Notes under the pieces: generated by a model
Databases searched by the model: none
Seen by the model: only the letters and a program-made list of their open reading frames with translations
What the model was told of the DNA's origin: nothing
Made by a program: the position numbers and the translations under genes
Shown: positions 7,897 through 15,950 of the stretch, piece by piece
Position numbering within the stretch: position 1 is the stretch's first letter
How the letters are laid out: every line of letters starts with the position of its first letter
NCBI GenBank assembly: GCA_964370775.1
Contig: CAYJKT010000010.1
Span: 1 to 64,000 of the forward strand
Reading direction: 5' to 3'
DNA length: 64,000 nt
Source of the DNA: SIG603 sp964370775
GTDB taxonomy: Bacteria; Bacillota; Clostridia; Oscillospirales; Acutalibacteraceae

Positions 7897-9609
7897 TTAA
7901 GATATTTTATCTTCAACTATTTGTTTTTCGTGTATTCTAATACATCTATCACAATAGTTCATAATGCTTAGTCTATGGCTAATTAAGATACATGTAAGCC
8001 CTTTTGTATGTGCTCTTAAATGCTCTAAAACAGCTATCTCTGTTTTTTCGTCCAAAGCACTTGTTGCTTCGTCCAAAATTAAAACAGGTGATTTTTTTGC
8101 TAGTGCTCTACAGATAGAAATTCTTTGAGCTTGACCCTCTGAAAGACCAATGCCACGCTCACCAATTCTTGTATAAAGTCCGTTTGGTGTGTTGCGCACA
8201 AATTCATCAACAGCAACAACTTTAAGTAGCTCCCATATTTCTTCCTCTGTAATTTTAGGTGCACCTAAACGAATGTTATCAATAATACGTCCACTTATCA
8301 ATGTATTACCTTGTGGCACATAAGATATATATTTTCTAATATCAGCGTTAACTTCCTGTTTTTCGCCAGTTTTATCACTAAATAGATTTACACTGCCTGA
8401 ACTAGGTTGTAAATAAGCCATAACTAGTCTGATAAATGTTGTTTTACCAATGCCAGAAGTTCCCATCATAGCTACAAATTCGCCAGGGTTAATTGTCATA
8501 TTTGCGTTAGATATAACTGTGTCTGCTCCGTAAGAGAAGCTTAGATTTTCGCATGAAACACCTAATGACTCTGATTTTAGCTCTCTAGGTGAGCTATCCT
8601 CTAGGTTAACATTGTCTATCTCCATAATTCGAGTAGCAGAAGTAAAGATAGAAACAACCTTAGGAAGAACTCTTGACAAACCAACAAGTGGAGCTTGAAT
8701 TTGTGCAACTAGAGTTAAGAAAGTAGAAAGTGTACCGACTGTGATTAAACCTAAAGATAACTGGTTAGCTGAGTATATCAAAGTTACAACATAGCCTACT
8801 TGGAAAGAAAGAGTAAGTAAAAGTGATGATACTGCGCTAATTCTTTGACGCTTGAAAACCCATTTTATACGCTCGCTACGTAATGCTGTCATTTGTTTTG
8901 AAGCATAATCTTGTGCGTTAAATGATTTATATACGATTAGGTTAGACACACTTTCTTGCATAAAAGATTTATAAACAGACTCTGATTCTTGTATTTTCAT
9001 TTGCATAGGGCGCATCATTCTTGAAGTAACAACACCAATTAAAGCTGTAACTGGCCCTAAAAATAGAGCAAAAAGAGCTATTCTTATATCGAAAAATGCT
9101 AGTGTACCAAAAGCCAAAATAAATGAGATGCCAAAGGACACTATAGACGGAATTATCTCTGCAACACCTGTTGCAACGATTTGAACATCACTTGATAGCC
9201 TTGTGATAATATCACCACTGTGAAATTTAGAGATATATGACCAAGTCGTTTTCATAACTGAATCATATATTTTTAGTCTGATACCAAAAGTGTATTTTTC
9301 AACTATAACAGTTGTGAGTATGCTAGAAAGCAAAGTTAGCAGTAAAGATACAAGCAACACCACGATATATAAAGTTGCATTTGTGTAAAGTCCTTCTGTA
9401 CTAGCAGAAGCACCAGTTGCAGAGTCTATGATATTACGTGACACAAGTGTCATAGCAATTGTTGAACCACTGGTTAACACACTTAGAAGCATTAATATTG
9501 ATAGCGACTTCATAAATGGTTTTGTGTGAGATACCACCCAACCGAACGAATGTTTATTATCGTTGTATTTTTTTACATATTTTTTTACTTTATGTTTGAC
9601 TCCAGCCAT
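7897..9609 (-). CDS. ABC exporter, fused permease and ATPase (MsbA/MdlB type)
   Basis: A 570-residue half-transporter. About residues 35-320 form the six-helix type I exporter membrane domain. The ATPase domain shows Walker A GTSGIGKTT (about 380), signature LSEGQAQR (about 485), Walker B PVLILDEATSALD and the H-loop ISHR. It likely works as a homodimer in the plasma membrane pumping a hydrophobic drug, lipid or peptide outward, since no partner half-transporter is adjacent. The substrate cannot be read from sequence. The SD sequence GGGAGGG precedes the ATG. An 18-base perfect palindrome lies in its promoter region. Confidence 0.92.
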   Translation of the reverse strand: MAGVKHKVKKYVKKYNDNKHSFGWVVSHTKPFMKSLSILMLLSVLTSGSTIAMTLVSRNIIDSATGASASTEGLYTNATLYIVVLLVSLLLTLLSSILTTVIVEKYTFGIRLKIYDSVMKTTWSYISKFHSGDIITRLSSDVQIVATGVAEIIPSIVSFGISFILAFGTLAFFDIRIALFALFLGPVTALIGVVTSRMMRPMQMKIQESESVYKSFMQESVSNLIVYKSFNAQDYASKQMTALRSERIKWVFKRQRISAVSSLLLTLSFQVGYVVTLIYSANQLSLGLITVGTLSTFLTLVAQIQAPLVGLSRVLPKVVSIFTSATRIMEIDNVNLEDSSPRELKSESLGVSCENLSFSYGADTVISNANMTINPGEFVAMMGTSGIGKTTFIRLVMAYLQPSSGSVNLFSDKTGEKQEVNADIRKYISYVPQGNTLISGRIIDNIRLGAPKITEEEIWELLKVVAVDEFVRNTPNGLYTRIGERGIGLSEGQAQRISICRALAKKSPVLILDEATSALDEKTEIAVLEHLRAHTKGLTCILISHRLSIMNYCDRCIRIHEKQIVEDKIS

Positions 9610-9640
9610 GAAAGCCCTCCCAATAATTTGAGTTTGTTAA

Positions 9641-9658
9641 TATAATGTTAACATTATA
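9641..9658. promoter_or_regulatory. Perfect 18-bp palindrome upstream of the ABC exporter (putative operator)
   Basis: TATAATGTTAACATTATA reads the same on both strands and lies about 32 bases before the exporter start codon. It contains a TATAAT on the minus strand, so a dimeric repressor binding here would cover a -10 box. No regulator gene is adjacent. Confidence 0.45.
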
Positions 9659-9759
9659 CTATACTTACGGCTGAAAATAAAGCTTGTTGTATTAAAATAA
9701 TTAAAAATTAATAGACTTTGTATGTTTAAACAATTTTTATCGTATTATTCATATCTAAT

Positions 9760-9767
9760 TTGTCGAA
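9760..9767 (+). promoter_or_regulatory. Perfect Spo0A-box-like sequence upstream of spoIIIAA
   Basis: TTGTCGAA in the AT-rich 222-base gap between the divergent ABC gene and spoIIIAA, 65 bases before the start codon. In Bacillus this operon is read by SigE. I found no convincing SigE promoter here. Confidence 0.4.
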
Positions 9768-9831
9768 TAATTAAATAGATTTGTTCTAAAAACATGAAGT
9801 TGTCCATATACTTGTACAAAGAGGTGACAAG

Positions 9832-10767
9832 ATGAATGACTTAAAAGAAATTGCGGAGTTATTACCGCCTTATAAAACAGAGATTTTAAATATTCCAGAG
9901 ATATATAAAGAACGAATAACAGACATTAAAATATGTGTAGGTTCTAACCCAGTTGCGTACATGAACAAAGATGTTTACATAATAAATGGTTGTGCTCCAA
10001 CTAGTAAAGAAGCAATGCTTGATATAGTTCATGCGTTTTGCGATTACTCTGTTTATAAACATATAGAAGAAATAAAACAAGGGTTTATATCTGTTAAGAA
10101 TAAATTCAGAGTAGGTATATGTGGAACTGCTGTAATAAATAATGGTGGAATTGACAATGTAAAAAACATTACCTCTATAACTATAAGGGTATCTGGAAAT
10201 CACATTAACGGAGCGACTGATTTATTAAACAAAGTGAGAGATGTAAGTCGTGGAGTACTGATAGTAGGCGAGCCATCTTCTGGCAAAACCACAATACTCA
10301 AAGATTTAATCAACAGGTTGAGTAGTAAAAAAATTACGGTCTTGGACGAGCGATACGAGTTGATGAACGGTATACGTGGTAAAAATATAAGCGTTTTATA
10401 TGGATACCCAAAGACAGTTGCGATTAATCAAAGTATTAGAAACTTAGGTAATGAGCTGATTATTTGTGACGAGTTAGAAGAAAAAGATACCGACGCAGTA
10501 AAATTATGTGCAGGTTCTGGTGTTGCGATTATATCAACAGTTCATGGGAAGAACATAGAACACAATATGCGTAAATTAATAAAAATACTTATTTCAACCT
10601 ATGCTTTTGAATACGTTGTAGAACTAGAGGGTAGGCATAACCCAAGTAAGGTAAAAAAAGTGTGGGAGGTGGGTGAGTTGCTTGAAGATAATCGGTTTAA
10701 GCTTTGTGATGATTGCATTCATATTAATAGGTATCAGCAAAACAAATGCTTTAAAAGCCAGAATTAA
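9832..10767 (+). CDS. spoIIIAA: Stage III sporulation protein AA (ATPase)
   Basis: A 311-residue cytoplasmic ATPase of the secretion-ATPase type that powers or assembles the SpoIIIA-SpoIIQ feeding channel between mother cell and forespore. It shows Walker A GEPSSGKTT (about residues 142-150), Walker B-like ELIICDELEE and the downstream STVHG motif. Start ATG follows GAGGTGA. It opens the eight-gene spoIIIA operon. Its last 95 bases overlap the next gene, and the C-terminal tail (about residues 281-311) is therefore encoded by the same DNA as the start of SpoIIIAB. Confidence 0.95.
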   Translation: MNDLKEIAELLPPYKTEILNIPEIYKERITDIKICVGSNPVAYMNKDVYIINGCAPTSKEAMLDIVHAFCDYSVYKHIEEIKQGFISVKNKFRVGICGTAVINNGGIDNVKNITSITIRVSGNHINGATDLLNKVRDVSRGVLIVGEPSSGKTTILKDLINRLSSKKITVLDERYELMNGIRGKNISVLYGYPKTVAINQSIRNLGNELIICDELEEKDTDAVKLCAGSGVAIISTVHGKNIEHNMRKLIKILISTYAFEYVVELEGRHNPSKVKKVWEVGELLEDNRFKLCDDCIHINRYQQNKCFKSQN

Positions 10768-11155
10768 TAAGTTAGAAATTTTTAGAAGCTTTGTGATTAG
10801 CTGTAAAAATCAAATGATGTGTATGCAAAACTCTATTGAAGAAATCACAGAAGTTACGGTGGATAGTTTCTCTAAAAAATTAAGAAGTGAACTTAAAAAA
10901 AGTGTTTTTCCTATTGCATTTACAAAATGTACTGATGAATTTTTTGTTTATAAAGAAGATAAAAACTATGGTAAAAGATTTTTGAACGAGTTTGGTAGAT
11001 ATGACTGCGAAAGAGAATGTGACAATATGAACTTATTGCTTGCAGATATAGAAGAGAAGATTAATTCACTTAAAACAAAATTAAAAGAAAAATCGCAAAC
11101 AAACATTGTTTTTTATAGTTTTTTAGGATTTGCAATTACAATTGTGCTTGCGTAA
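10673..11155 (+). CDS. spoIIIAB: Stage III sporulation protein AB
   Basis: A 160-residue membrane protein of the mother-cell side of the SpoIIIA complex. An N-terminal hydrophobic segment (LKIIGLSFVMIAFILIGIS) and a C-terminal one (NIVFYSFLGFAITIVLA) flank a helical, charged middle. This is the usual SpoIIIAB layout. The GTG start at 10673 is chosen because GGGAGG lies just upstream and the family begins MLKxxG. It starts inside spoIIIAA in another frame, a 95-base overlap. Confidence 0.9.
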   Translation: MSCLKIIGLSFVMIAFILIGISKTNALKARINKLEIFRSFVISCKNQMMCMQNSIEEITEVTVDSFSKKLRSELKKSVFPIAFTKCTDEFFVYKEDKNYGKRFLNEFGRYDCERECDNMNLLLADIEEKINSLKTKLKEKSQTNIVFYSFLGFAITIVLA

Positions 11156-11167
11156 AAGAGAGGTTAT

Positions 11168-11362
11168 ATGGATGTTGATTTAATTTTTAGGATTGCGGCT
11201 ATCGGTATAGTGGTTTCTGTTTTAAACCAATTGCTAATACGTTCAGGTAGAGAAGAACAAGCTATGATGATGAACCTTGCGGCATTGGTTGTGGTTATGA
11301 CAATGCTTGTTACAAGAATAAGTGAGCTGTTTGACACAATAATGACGGTGTTTTCATTATGA
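11168..11362 (+). CDS. spoIIIAC: Stage III sporulation protein AC
   Basis: A 64-residue protein with two membrane helices, typical of SpoIIIAC. It begins 12 bases after spoIIIAB behind AGAGAGG and its stop overlaps the spoIIIAD start (ATGA). It is part of the mother-cell membrane portion of the sporulation channel together with SpoIIIAD. Confidence 0.93.
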   Translation: MDVDLIFRIAAIGIVVSVLNQLLIRSGREEQAMMMNLAALVVVMTMLVTRISELFDTIMTVFSL

Positions 11363-11739
11363 ATATAAGTGGTGTTTTTATAACGGCGATTTGCACAGTT
11401 ATAGCAAGTGTTATCATAAAAAAACATAGTGCAGAGTATAGTTTGGCAGTGTCTATATTAGGGATAGTGATAATTTTTTTATGTGCATTATCTTTTATAG
11501 ATGATGTACTAGCTTCGGTTAGCACACTAGACGGCTTTAATGATGTATACATAGAAATACCAATTAAGATACTAGGTGTATCGATTTTTTCAAACATAAG
11601 TACATCAATTTGTGATGATGCAGGAGAGAAAAGCGTCTCTATAGCAGTAGGGATAAGCACAAAAATAGCATGTGTGCTGATAGCTTTGCCACTTTTTGAA
11701 GCTTTGTTAAATGAGGTAAGGAATGTGTTGTTAATATGA
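11359..11739 (+). CDS. spoIIIAD: Stage III sporulation protein AD
   Basis: A 126-residue, strongly hydrophobic protein with about four membrane segments, matching the family length. It overlaps spoIIIAC and spoIIIAE by four bases each (ATGA), indicating coupled translation. It is a membrane component of the feeding channel. Confidence 0.93.
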   Translation: MNISGVFITAICTVIASVIIKKHSAEYSLAVSILGIVIIFLCALSFIDDVLASVSTLDGFNDVYIEIPIKILGVSIFSNISTSICDDAGEKSVSIAVGISTKIACVLIALPLFEALLNEVRNVLLI

Positions 11740-12821
11740 GGAAGTTAACTACAGTGCTTTTGTTATTTGTTGTTATTTTATTATCGTGTGGGTACAGTGT
11801 AAACGCTGACGAAACAGATGATTTTGGAGTGCATGAATTGTATGACAGCACGGATAAAGAGACAAAAATATTACTTGATGATTTGGGTATTGACGATATA
11901 GATGAGATAGATAATTTTACGGTAGAAAGTATTTTAGAGCTTTTGTCTGATTTGTTCAGAGACAAGTATGTTAGTCCTTTTAGGTGTTTGGCACTGGCGA
12001 CAAGTATTATAGTTATATCATCGGCTATCTCGGCTTGGGACAAAAACAGCGAAGTTTTTAGTGGGCTTGCTGGTGGTCTTGCTGTGTGTGGAATTTATAT
12101 TCCGTATATCGCAGTTCAAATTACCAGTGCAGTTGATGTAAGTGAAACTATAATGACTTTTGTTATGGCTGCCGTTCCTATATATTCAGTTTTGCATATA
12201 GCATCAGGCTACACTACTCTTGGCACAACTTATGGAACAGCTTCTCTTATGTCGGCTAATATTTTAACAGCTTTAAGCACTAATTTTATTTTACCGTCGT
12301 TATCGATTTTTTTAGGACTATCTGTGTCTGCATGTTTTTCTCATATAAACATAAAAAATATATCAAAAAGCATATATAATGCGATTAAATATGTTCTTGT
12401 GTTAAGTGTCACAATTTTTTCTGGGATATTATCGGTGCAATCAGCAGTTGCTGGTGCGACAGATGCAGCTACTACAAAAACTATGAAGTTTATAGCAGGA
12501 ACAACTGTACCGGTTGTAGGGTCTGCTTTTGGTGACGGAGTAACAGCTATTAGACACAGCGTTACTATGCTTAAAACTGGTGCAGGAGCATTTGGAATTA
12601 TCGTTTGTTTGTTGACGTTTCTGCCGATTTTAACAGAGTTAGTTTTATGGCTTGCTTCTATTCAAATTAGTTTGATAATAGCAGATATATTTTCTGCACC
12701 GAAAATAAAAGAGTTTTTAGAGGTAATAGCCTTAATAATAAAGACAATTATTGCAGTTGTTTTATCTTTAGCAGTGATATCAATTGTGACTTCTGCAATA
12801 ACTTTGTCGGTTGGAGCATAA
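11736..12821 (+). CDS. spoIIIAE: Stage III sporulation protein AE
   Basis: A 361-residue polytopic membrane protein: an N-terminal signal-like helix ending near NADETD, an acidic extracytoplasmic stretch (about 25-65), then several helices. Glycine- and serine-rich motifs such as TTVPVVGSAFGDGVTAI are typical of SpoIIIAE. In the family it is the largest membrane part of the channel and is essential for SigG activity in the forespore. Coupled to spoIIIAD by ATGA. Confidence 0.95.
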   Translation: MRKLTTVLLLFVVILLSCGYSVNADETDDFGVHELYDSTDKETKILLDDLGIDDIDEIDNFTVESILELLSDLFRDKYVSPFRCLALATSIIVISSAISAWDKNSEVFSGLAGGLAVCGIYIPYIAVQITSAVDVSETIMTFVMAAVPIYSVLHIASGYTTLGTTYGTASLMSANILTALSTNFILPSLSIFLGLSVSACFSHINIKNISKSIYNAIKYVLVLSVTIFSGILSVQSAVAGATDAATTKTMKFIAGTTVPVVGSAFGDGVTAIRHSVTMLKTGAGAFGIIVCLLTFLPILTELVLWLASIQISLIIADIFSAPKIKEFLEVIALIIKTIIAVVLSLAVISIVTSAITLSVGA

Positions 12822-12825
12822 AATT

Positions 12826-13284
12826 ATGGATGATATAAGAGAAGTGTTAATCGCATCATGTTCGGCGTTAATCATTGGTGAGATAATTTATTATTTAACA
12901 CCAAAGGACAAAATAGTTAATGTGATATATGGTGTTTTATATACATTAATTATAATAGCGACTGTAAGAACCATTGCAGATATTGTCCTAAATTTGGACA
13001 TAGGTTTAGAAAATTCTTACAGTGATGACATAGATGAGTATATTAATGAATATTATAAGATAGAAACAGAAGAGGTTCTAAAAGATATTATCACAGAAAG
13101 TTTAGACGTGTTACATATAGAGTGCAGCGATATTGAGACTATAATTGATGTGCATGAGGACACTGTGACTGTAATTAGCATAAAGGTTATACTAGAGTAT
13201 AAGTCTGACATAGATAATGCTAAGGTAATGTTAGATAGTGTATTTAATGGCACAATTCCGTTGGAGGTAGAGGGTGAAAGATAA
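12826..13284 (+). CDS. spoIIIAF: Stage III sporulation protein AF
   Basis: About 152 residues: two N-terminal membrane helices (ASCSALIIGEIIYYL and VIYGVLYTLIIIATV) followed by a soluble C-terminal domain of the ring-building type shared by SpoIIIAF, AG and AH. I chose ATG 12826 because TTGGAG lies ten bases upstream. An in-frame TTG at 12811 would add five residues but has no SD. The 3' end overlaps spoIIIAG by 11 bases. Confidence 0.88.
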   Translation: MDDIREVLIASCSALIIGEIIYYLTPKDKIVNVIYGVLYTLIIIATVRTIADIVLNLDIGLENSYSDDIDEYINEYYKIETEEVLKDIITESLDVLHIECSDIETIIDVHEDTVTVISIKVILEYKSDIDNAKVMLDSVFNGTIPLEVEGER

Positions 13285-13771
13285 GCTGAGTAATATATTT
13301 GAAAATAAAATGACTATGAGAATTATTGTGGGAATAGCCATAGTGGGGATAGTTTTAATAGGTTTATCTGAGTTTATCGTAACAGAAGATGAACCACAAA
13401 TAAAAAACGAGTATGTTCAGGACTATGCAGATGAGATAGAAACAGAAATAGAGGGAATTGTTAAAGCGATTACAGGAGAGGATAACCCTGAAGTTATGGT
13501 TACACTGCGTTCAGAAGAGCGTTATGTATATGCAACTGACACCACTGAAAATTTGGAAAAGGAGAGTGAAAGCAATTATATTATTGTAGAAAACGAAACA
13601 GGAAGTGAAGAGGGAATGATAATAACTACATATAGCCCAGAAATTCAAGGTGTGGTAGTAGTGAGTACGTATGCTAACAGTTTTACCCTTAAAGAAGATA
13701 TAATATCAGCAGTTCAAACAGCACTAGACTTGCCATCAAACAAAGTCTGTGTTGTTGCAAAAAGCAATTGA
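13274..13771 (+). CDS. spoIIIAG: Stage III sporulation protein AG
   Basis: A 165-residue bitopic protein with one membrane helix (about residues 17-35) and an extracytoplasmic domain with the family pattern NPEVMVTLRSEERYVYATD and a later PEIQGVVVVS. SpoIIIAG forms the large ring of the mother-cell side of the channel. The start is GTG 13274 behind GGAGGTAGAGG. The domain is slightly shorter than the Bacillus protein. Confidence 0.93.
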   Translation: MKDKLSNIFENKMTMRIIVGIAIVGIVLIGLSEFIVTEDEPQIKNEYVQDYADEIETEIEGIVKAITGEDNPEVMVTLRSEERYVYATDTTENLEKESESNYIIVENETGSEEGMIITTYSPEIQGVVVVSTYANSFTLKEDIISAVQTALDLPSNKVCVVAKSN

Positions 13772-13786
13772 AAGGTAGGAGACAAT

Positions 13787-14392
13787 ATGAATTCAAGCAA
13801 AAAACAAGTTATTTTAGGAGCATTAATTTTAGCACTGGGAGCAGCAGTTTATTTGAACTGGCAGTTTACATCTGCTGTGCCTGATACTGATGTGTTGAAC
13901 TCTGCTACAGTTAATGCAGACATAGAAGATAGCTCATCTATAAGTGATGAAGATATTGGCATTGCACAGCTTGTCAATAATTCTTACATAGAAACAGTTA
14001 ATGACACCACTGAGTTTGCAGAAACCTTTGAAGATGTAGATGAAGTAAATGCAACTGAGGTTTTAAGCGAAGCCAGGATAGACAGGCAAAGTTCAAGAGA
14101 TAATGCGCTTGCGCTTTTAGAAGAAATACTGGCTGATGAAAGTGCCAATGATGAAGCTAAGAAAACAGCTATAGATGAATCTGCTAAAATTGCACAAGAA
14201 ATGCTCATGGAAAGCACTGCCGAGAACTTGCTCTCTGCAAAGGGTATTGAAGACGTTGTGGTGTATGTTGGCAATGATAAATGCAATGTTGTGGTTAACG
14301 GTTTAGCAGACAATACATTGATAATTCAAGACATAATTACAAAGGAAACAGGGCTTACTCTTGATAAAATACAAATTATAGATATTAACTAA
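13787..14392 (+). CDS. spoIIIAH: Stage III sporulation protein AH
   Basis: A 201-residue bitopic protein. Its N-terminal helix (ILGALILALGAAVYLNWQF) is the SpoIIIAH signature, followed by an acidic linker and the C-terminal ring domain ENLLSAKGIEDVVVYVG with NVVV. In Bacillus it binds forespore SpoIIQ across the intermembrane space. It ends the spoIIIA operon. ATG follows AGGTAGGAG. No clear terminator lies behind it before the nusB promoter. Confidence 0.93.
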   Translation: MNSSKKQVILGALILALGAAVYLNWQFTSAVPDTDVLNSATVNADIEDSSSISDEDIGIAQLVNNSYIETVNDTTEFAETFEDVDEVNATEVLSEARIDRQSSRDNALALLEEILADESANDEAKKTAIDESAKIAQEMLMESTAENLLSAKGIEDVVVYVGNDKCNVVVNGLADNTLIIQDIITKETGLTLDKIQIIDIN

Positions 14393-14399
14393 CAAATTA

Positions 14400-14428
14400 T
14401 TGCTATTTTAATTTTGGTATGATATAAT
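14400..14428 (+). promoter_or_regulatory. SigA-type promoter of the nusB operon
   Basis: TTGCTA (14400-14405) and TATAAT (14423-14428) spaced by exactly 17 bases. Transcription would start near 14435, leaving a leader of about 160 bases before nusB. The leader contains a small hairpin (ATAGC/GCTAT near 14478-14496) but no element I recognise. Confidence 0.75.
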
Positions 14429-14597
14429 AAAACAGTAAACTTTACGTAATATTTTAAATGAATGAAATTATTTAAAGATAGCTTATTTTGCTATAAAAAT
14501 CATAGAATAGGTTATTTGTCTGTTAACTTTTCAGGCAAGTAATCGCTTCTATGTGTTTGTACGTTTTGCAGAGTGACTATCTTTTAAGAGGAAAAAA

Positions 14598-15020
14598 ATG
14601 ATAACAAGAAGAGAACAAAGGGAAATCGCATTTACACTTGTATTTGAGCAAACAATAACTACAGATGATATGAAAGATATTATTGATGTAGCATTAGAGA
14701 TGAGAGAAGAACCGATGACTGACTTTACAAAAGGTTTGGCTATGGGTGTTAATGATAATTTAGAAGCTATTGACGAAGTTATAAATAAGTATAGCAAAAC
14801 TTGGAACACTAAAAGACTTTCAAAAGTAGCGCTTTCCACATTAAGACTAGCAGTGTATGAGATTATGAAAGATAAAAATACTCCTGTAAGTGTTAGCATA
14901 AACGAGGCTGTGGAGCTAACAAAAAAATATGGTAGAAAAGAAGATTCTAACTATGTTAACGGAGTACTTTCAAGCGTTTCTAAGGACAAAGAAGTTGTAG
15001 GAGAGAAAAAAGACGCATGA
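14598..15020 (+). CDS. nusB: Transcription antitermination protein NusB
   Basis: A 140-residue all-helical RNA-binding protein. It shows the family start RREQREIAFTLVFEQ and the C-terminal pattern LRLAVYEIM, VSINEAVELTKKYG and NYVNGVL. NusB with S10 binds boxA in rRNA leaders and suppresses Rho termination. Start ATG follows AGAGG. It opens a housekeeping operon that runs into the TsaD-like gene, xseA, xseB and ispA, as in other Clostridia, with ATGA overlap to the next gene. Confidence 0.95.
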   Translation: MITRREQREIAFTLVFEQTITTDDMKDIIDVALEMREEPMTDFTKGLAMGVNDNLEAIDEVINKYSKTWNTKRLSKVALSTLRLAVYEIMKDKNTPVSVSINEAVELTKKYGRKEDSNYVNGVLSSVSKDKEVVGEKKDA

Positions 15021-15934
15021 TGAAAAGTGTTTTGGGTATTGATACTAGCAATTACACTACATCAGTAGCGTTGTCTCTTGACAATCACGAGATTGTTCAA
15101 GAAAAAATGCTTTTACCTGTTGCGAGTGGAAGTTTAGGTTTAAGACAAAGCGATGCAGTGTTTCACCACACAAAACAATTGCCACAGGTTTTTCAAAAAT
15201 TACCTAAGACTGACATTACATGTATAGGTGTGTCTGAAAAACCTAGAAACATAACAAGTTCATACATGCCTTGTTTTTTAACAGGTGTTGGAACAGCAGA
15301 GATACTTGCCAATGCGTTATCTGTTCCGTTGCACAAGTTTTCACATCAACAAGGCCATATTGCAGCAGCTCTTTATTCGGTAAATCGCTTAGATTTACTT
15401 GATAAGAGCTTTTTGGCATATCATCTGTCTGGTGGAACTAGCGAAGTGCTTCTTGTAAAAAACGGAGTACTTAACGAAATTGAGATTATAGGGGAGACCC
15501 TTGACTTAAACGCTGGTCAAGTTATTGACAGAGTGGGCAAAATGTTAGACTTGCCGTTTCCGTCTGGAAGATATATCGACGAACTAGCGTTAAAAAGTAG
15601 CGTGAAAAAATTTAGCATAAAGCCGTCTATAAAAGGCTGTAACTTTGCACTATCAGGCGTTGAGAATAAATGCAAAAATATGCTTGATAAAGATAAAGAA
15701 GAAGTGGCGGCGTATTGCTTAGAATATATTATACAAACTATAGATAAAGTCACAGAGAATATATTACTTGAATATAAAGACATGCCTATAGTATTCTCTG
15801 GTGGGGTATCGTGCAACACCATGTTAAAAGAACGTATGCAAAAATATAACGCATTGTTTGCAGAACCTGTTTTCTCTGCCGACAATGCAGCTGGAGTGGC
15901 AGTGCTTGCAAGATACAAAGAGGGCACAATATAA
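15017..15934 (+). CDS. TsaD/Kae1-like protein (peptidase M22 family paralogue)
   Basis: A 305-residue ASKHA-fold protein beginning GIDTSNYTTSVAL, with a metal-site-like HQQGHIAAAL and C-terminal SGGVSCN and DNAAG. These are the landmarks of TsaD, the tRNA threonylcarbamoyladenosine transferase. However, the start differs from the usual TsaD ETSCDETSAA, the metal motif is HQQGH rather than HMEGH, and the protein is about 30 residues short. Clostridia often carry such a paralogue between nusB and xseA. Its substrate is not established, so tsaD is not assigned. Start ATG overlaps the nusB stop. Confidence 0.75.
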   Translation: MMKSVLGIDTSNYTTSVALSLDNHEIVQEKMLLPVASGSLGLRQSDAVFHHTKQLPQVFQKLPKTDITCIGVSEKPRNITSSYMPCFLTGVGTAEILANALSVPLHKFSHQQGHIAAALYSVNRLDLLDKSFLAYHLSGGTSEVLLVKNGVLNEIEIIGETLDLNAGQVIDRVGKMLDLPFPSGRYIDELALKSSVKKFSIKPSIKGCNFALSGVENKCKNMLDKDKEEVAAYCLEYIIQTIDKVTENILLEYKDMPIVFSGGVSCNTMLKERMQKYNALFAEPVFSADNAAGVAVLARYKEGTI

Positions 15935-15950
15935 AAAATAAAGGAAGGTC

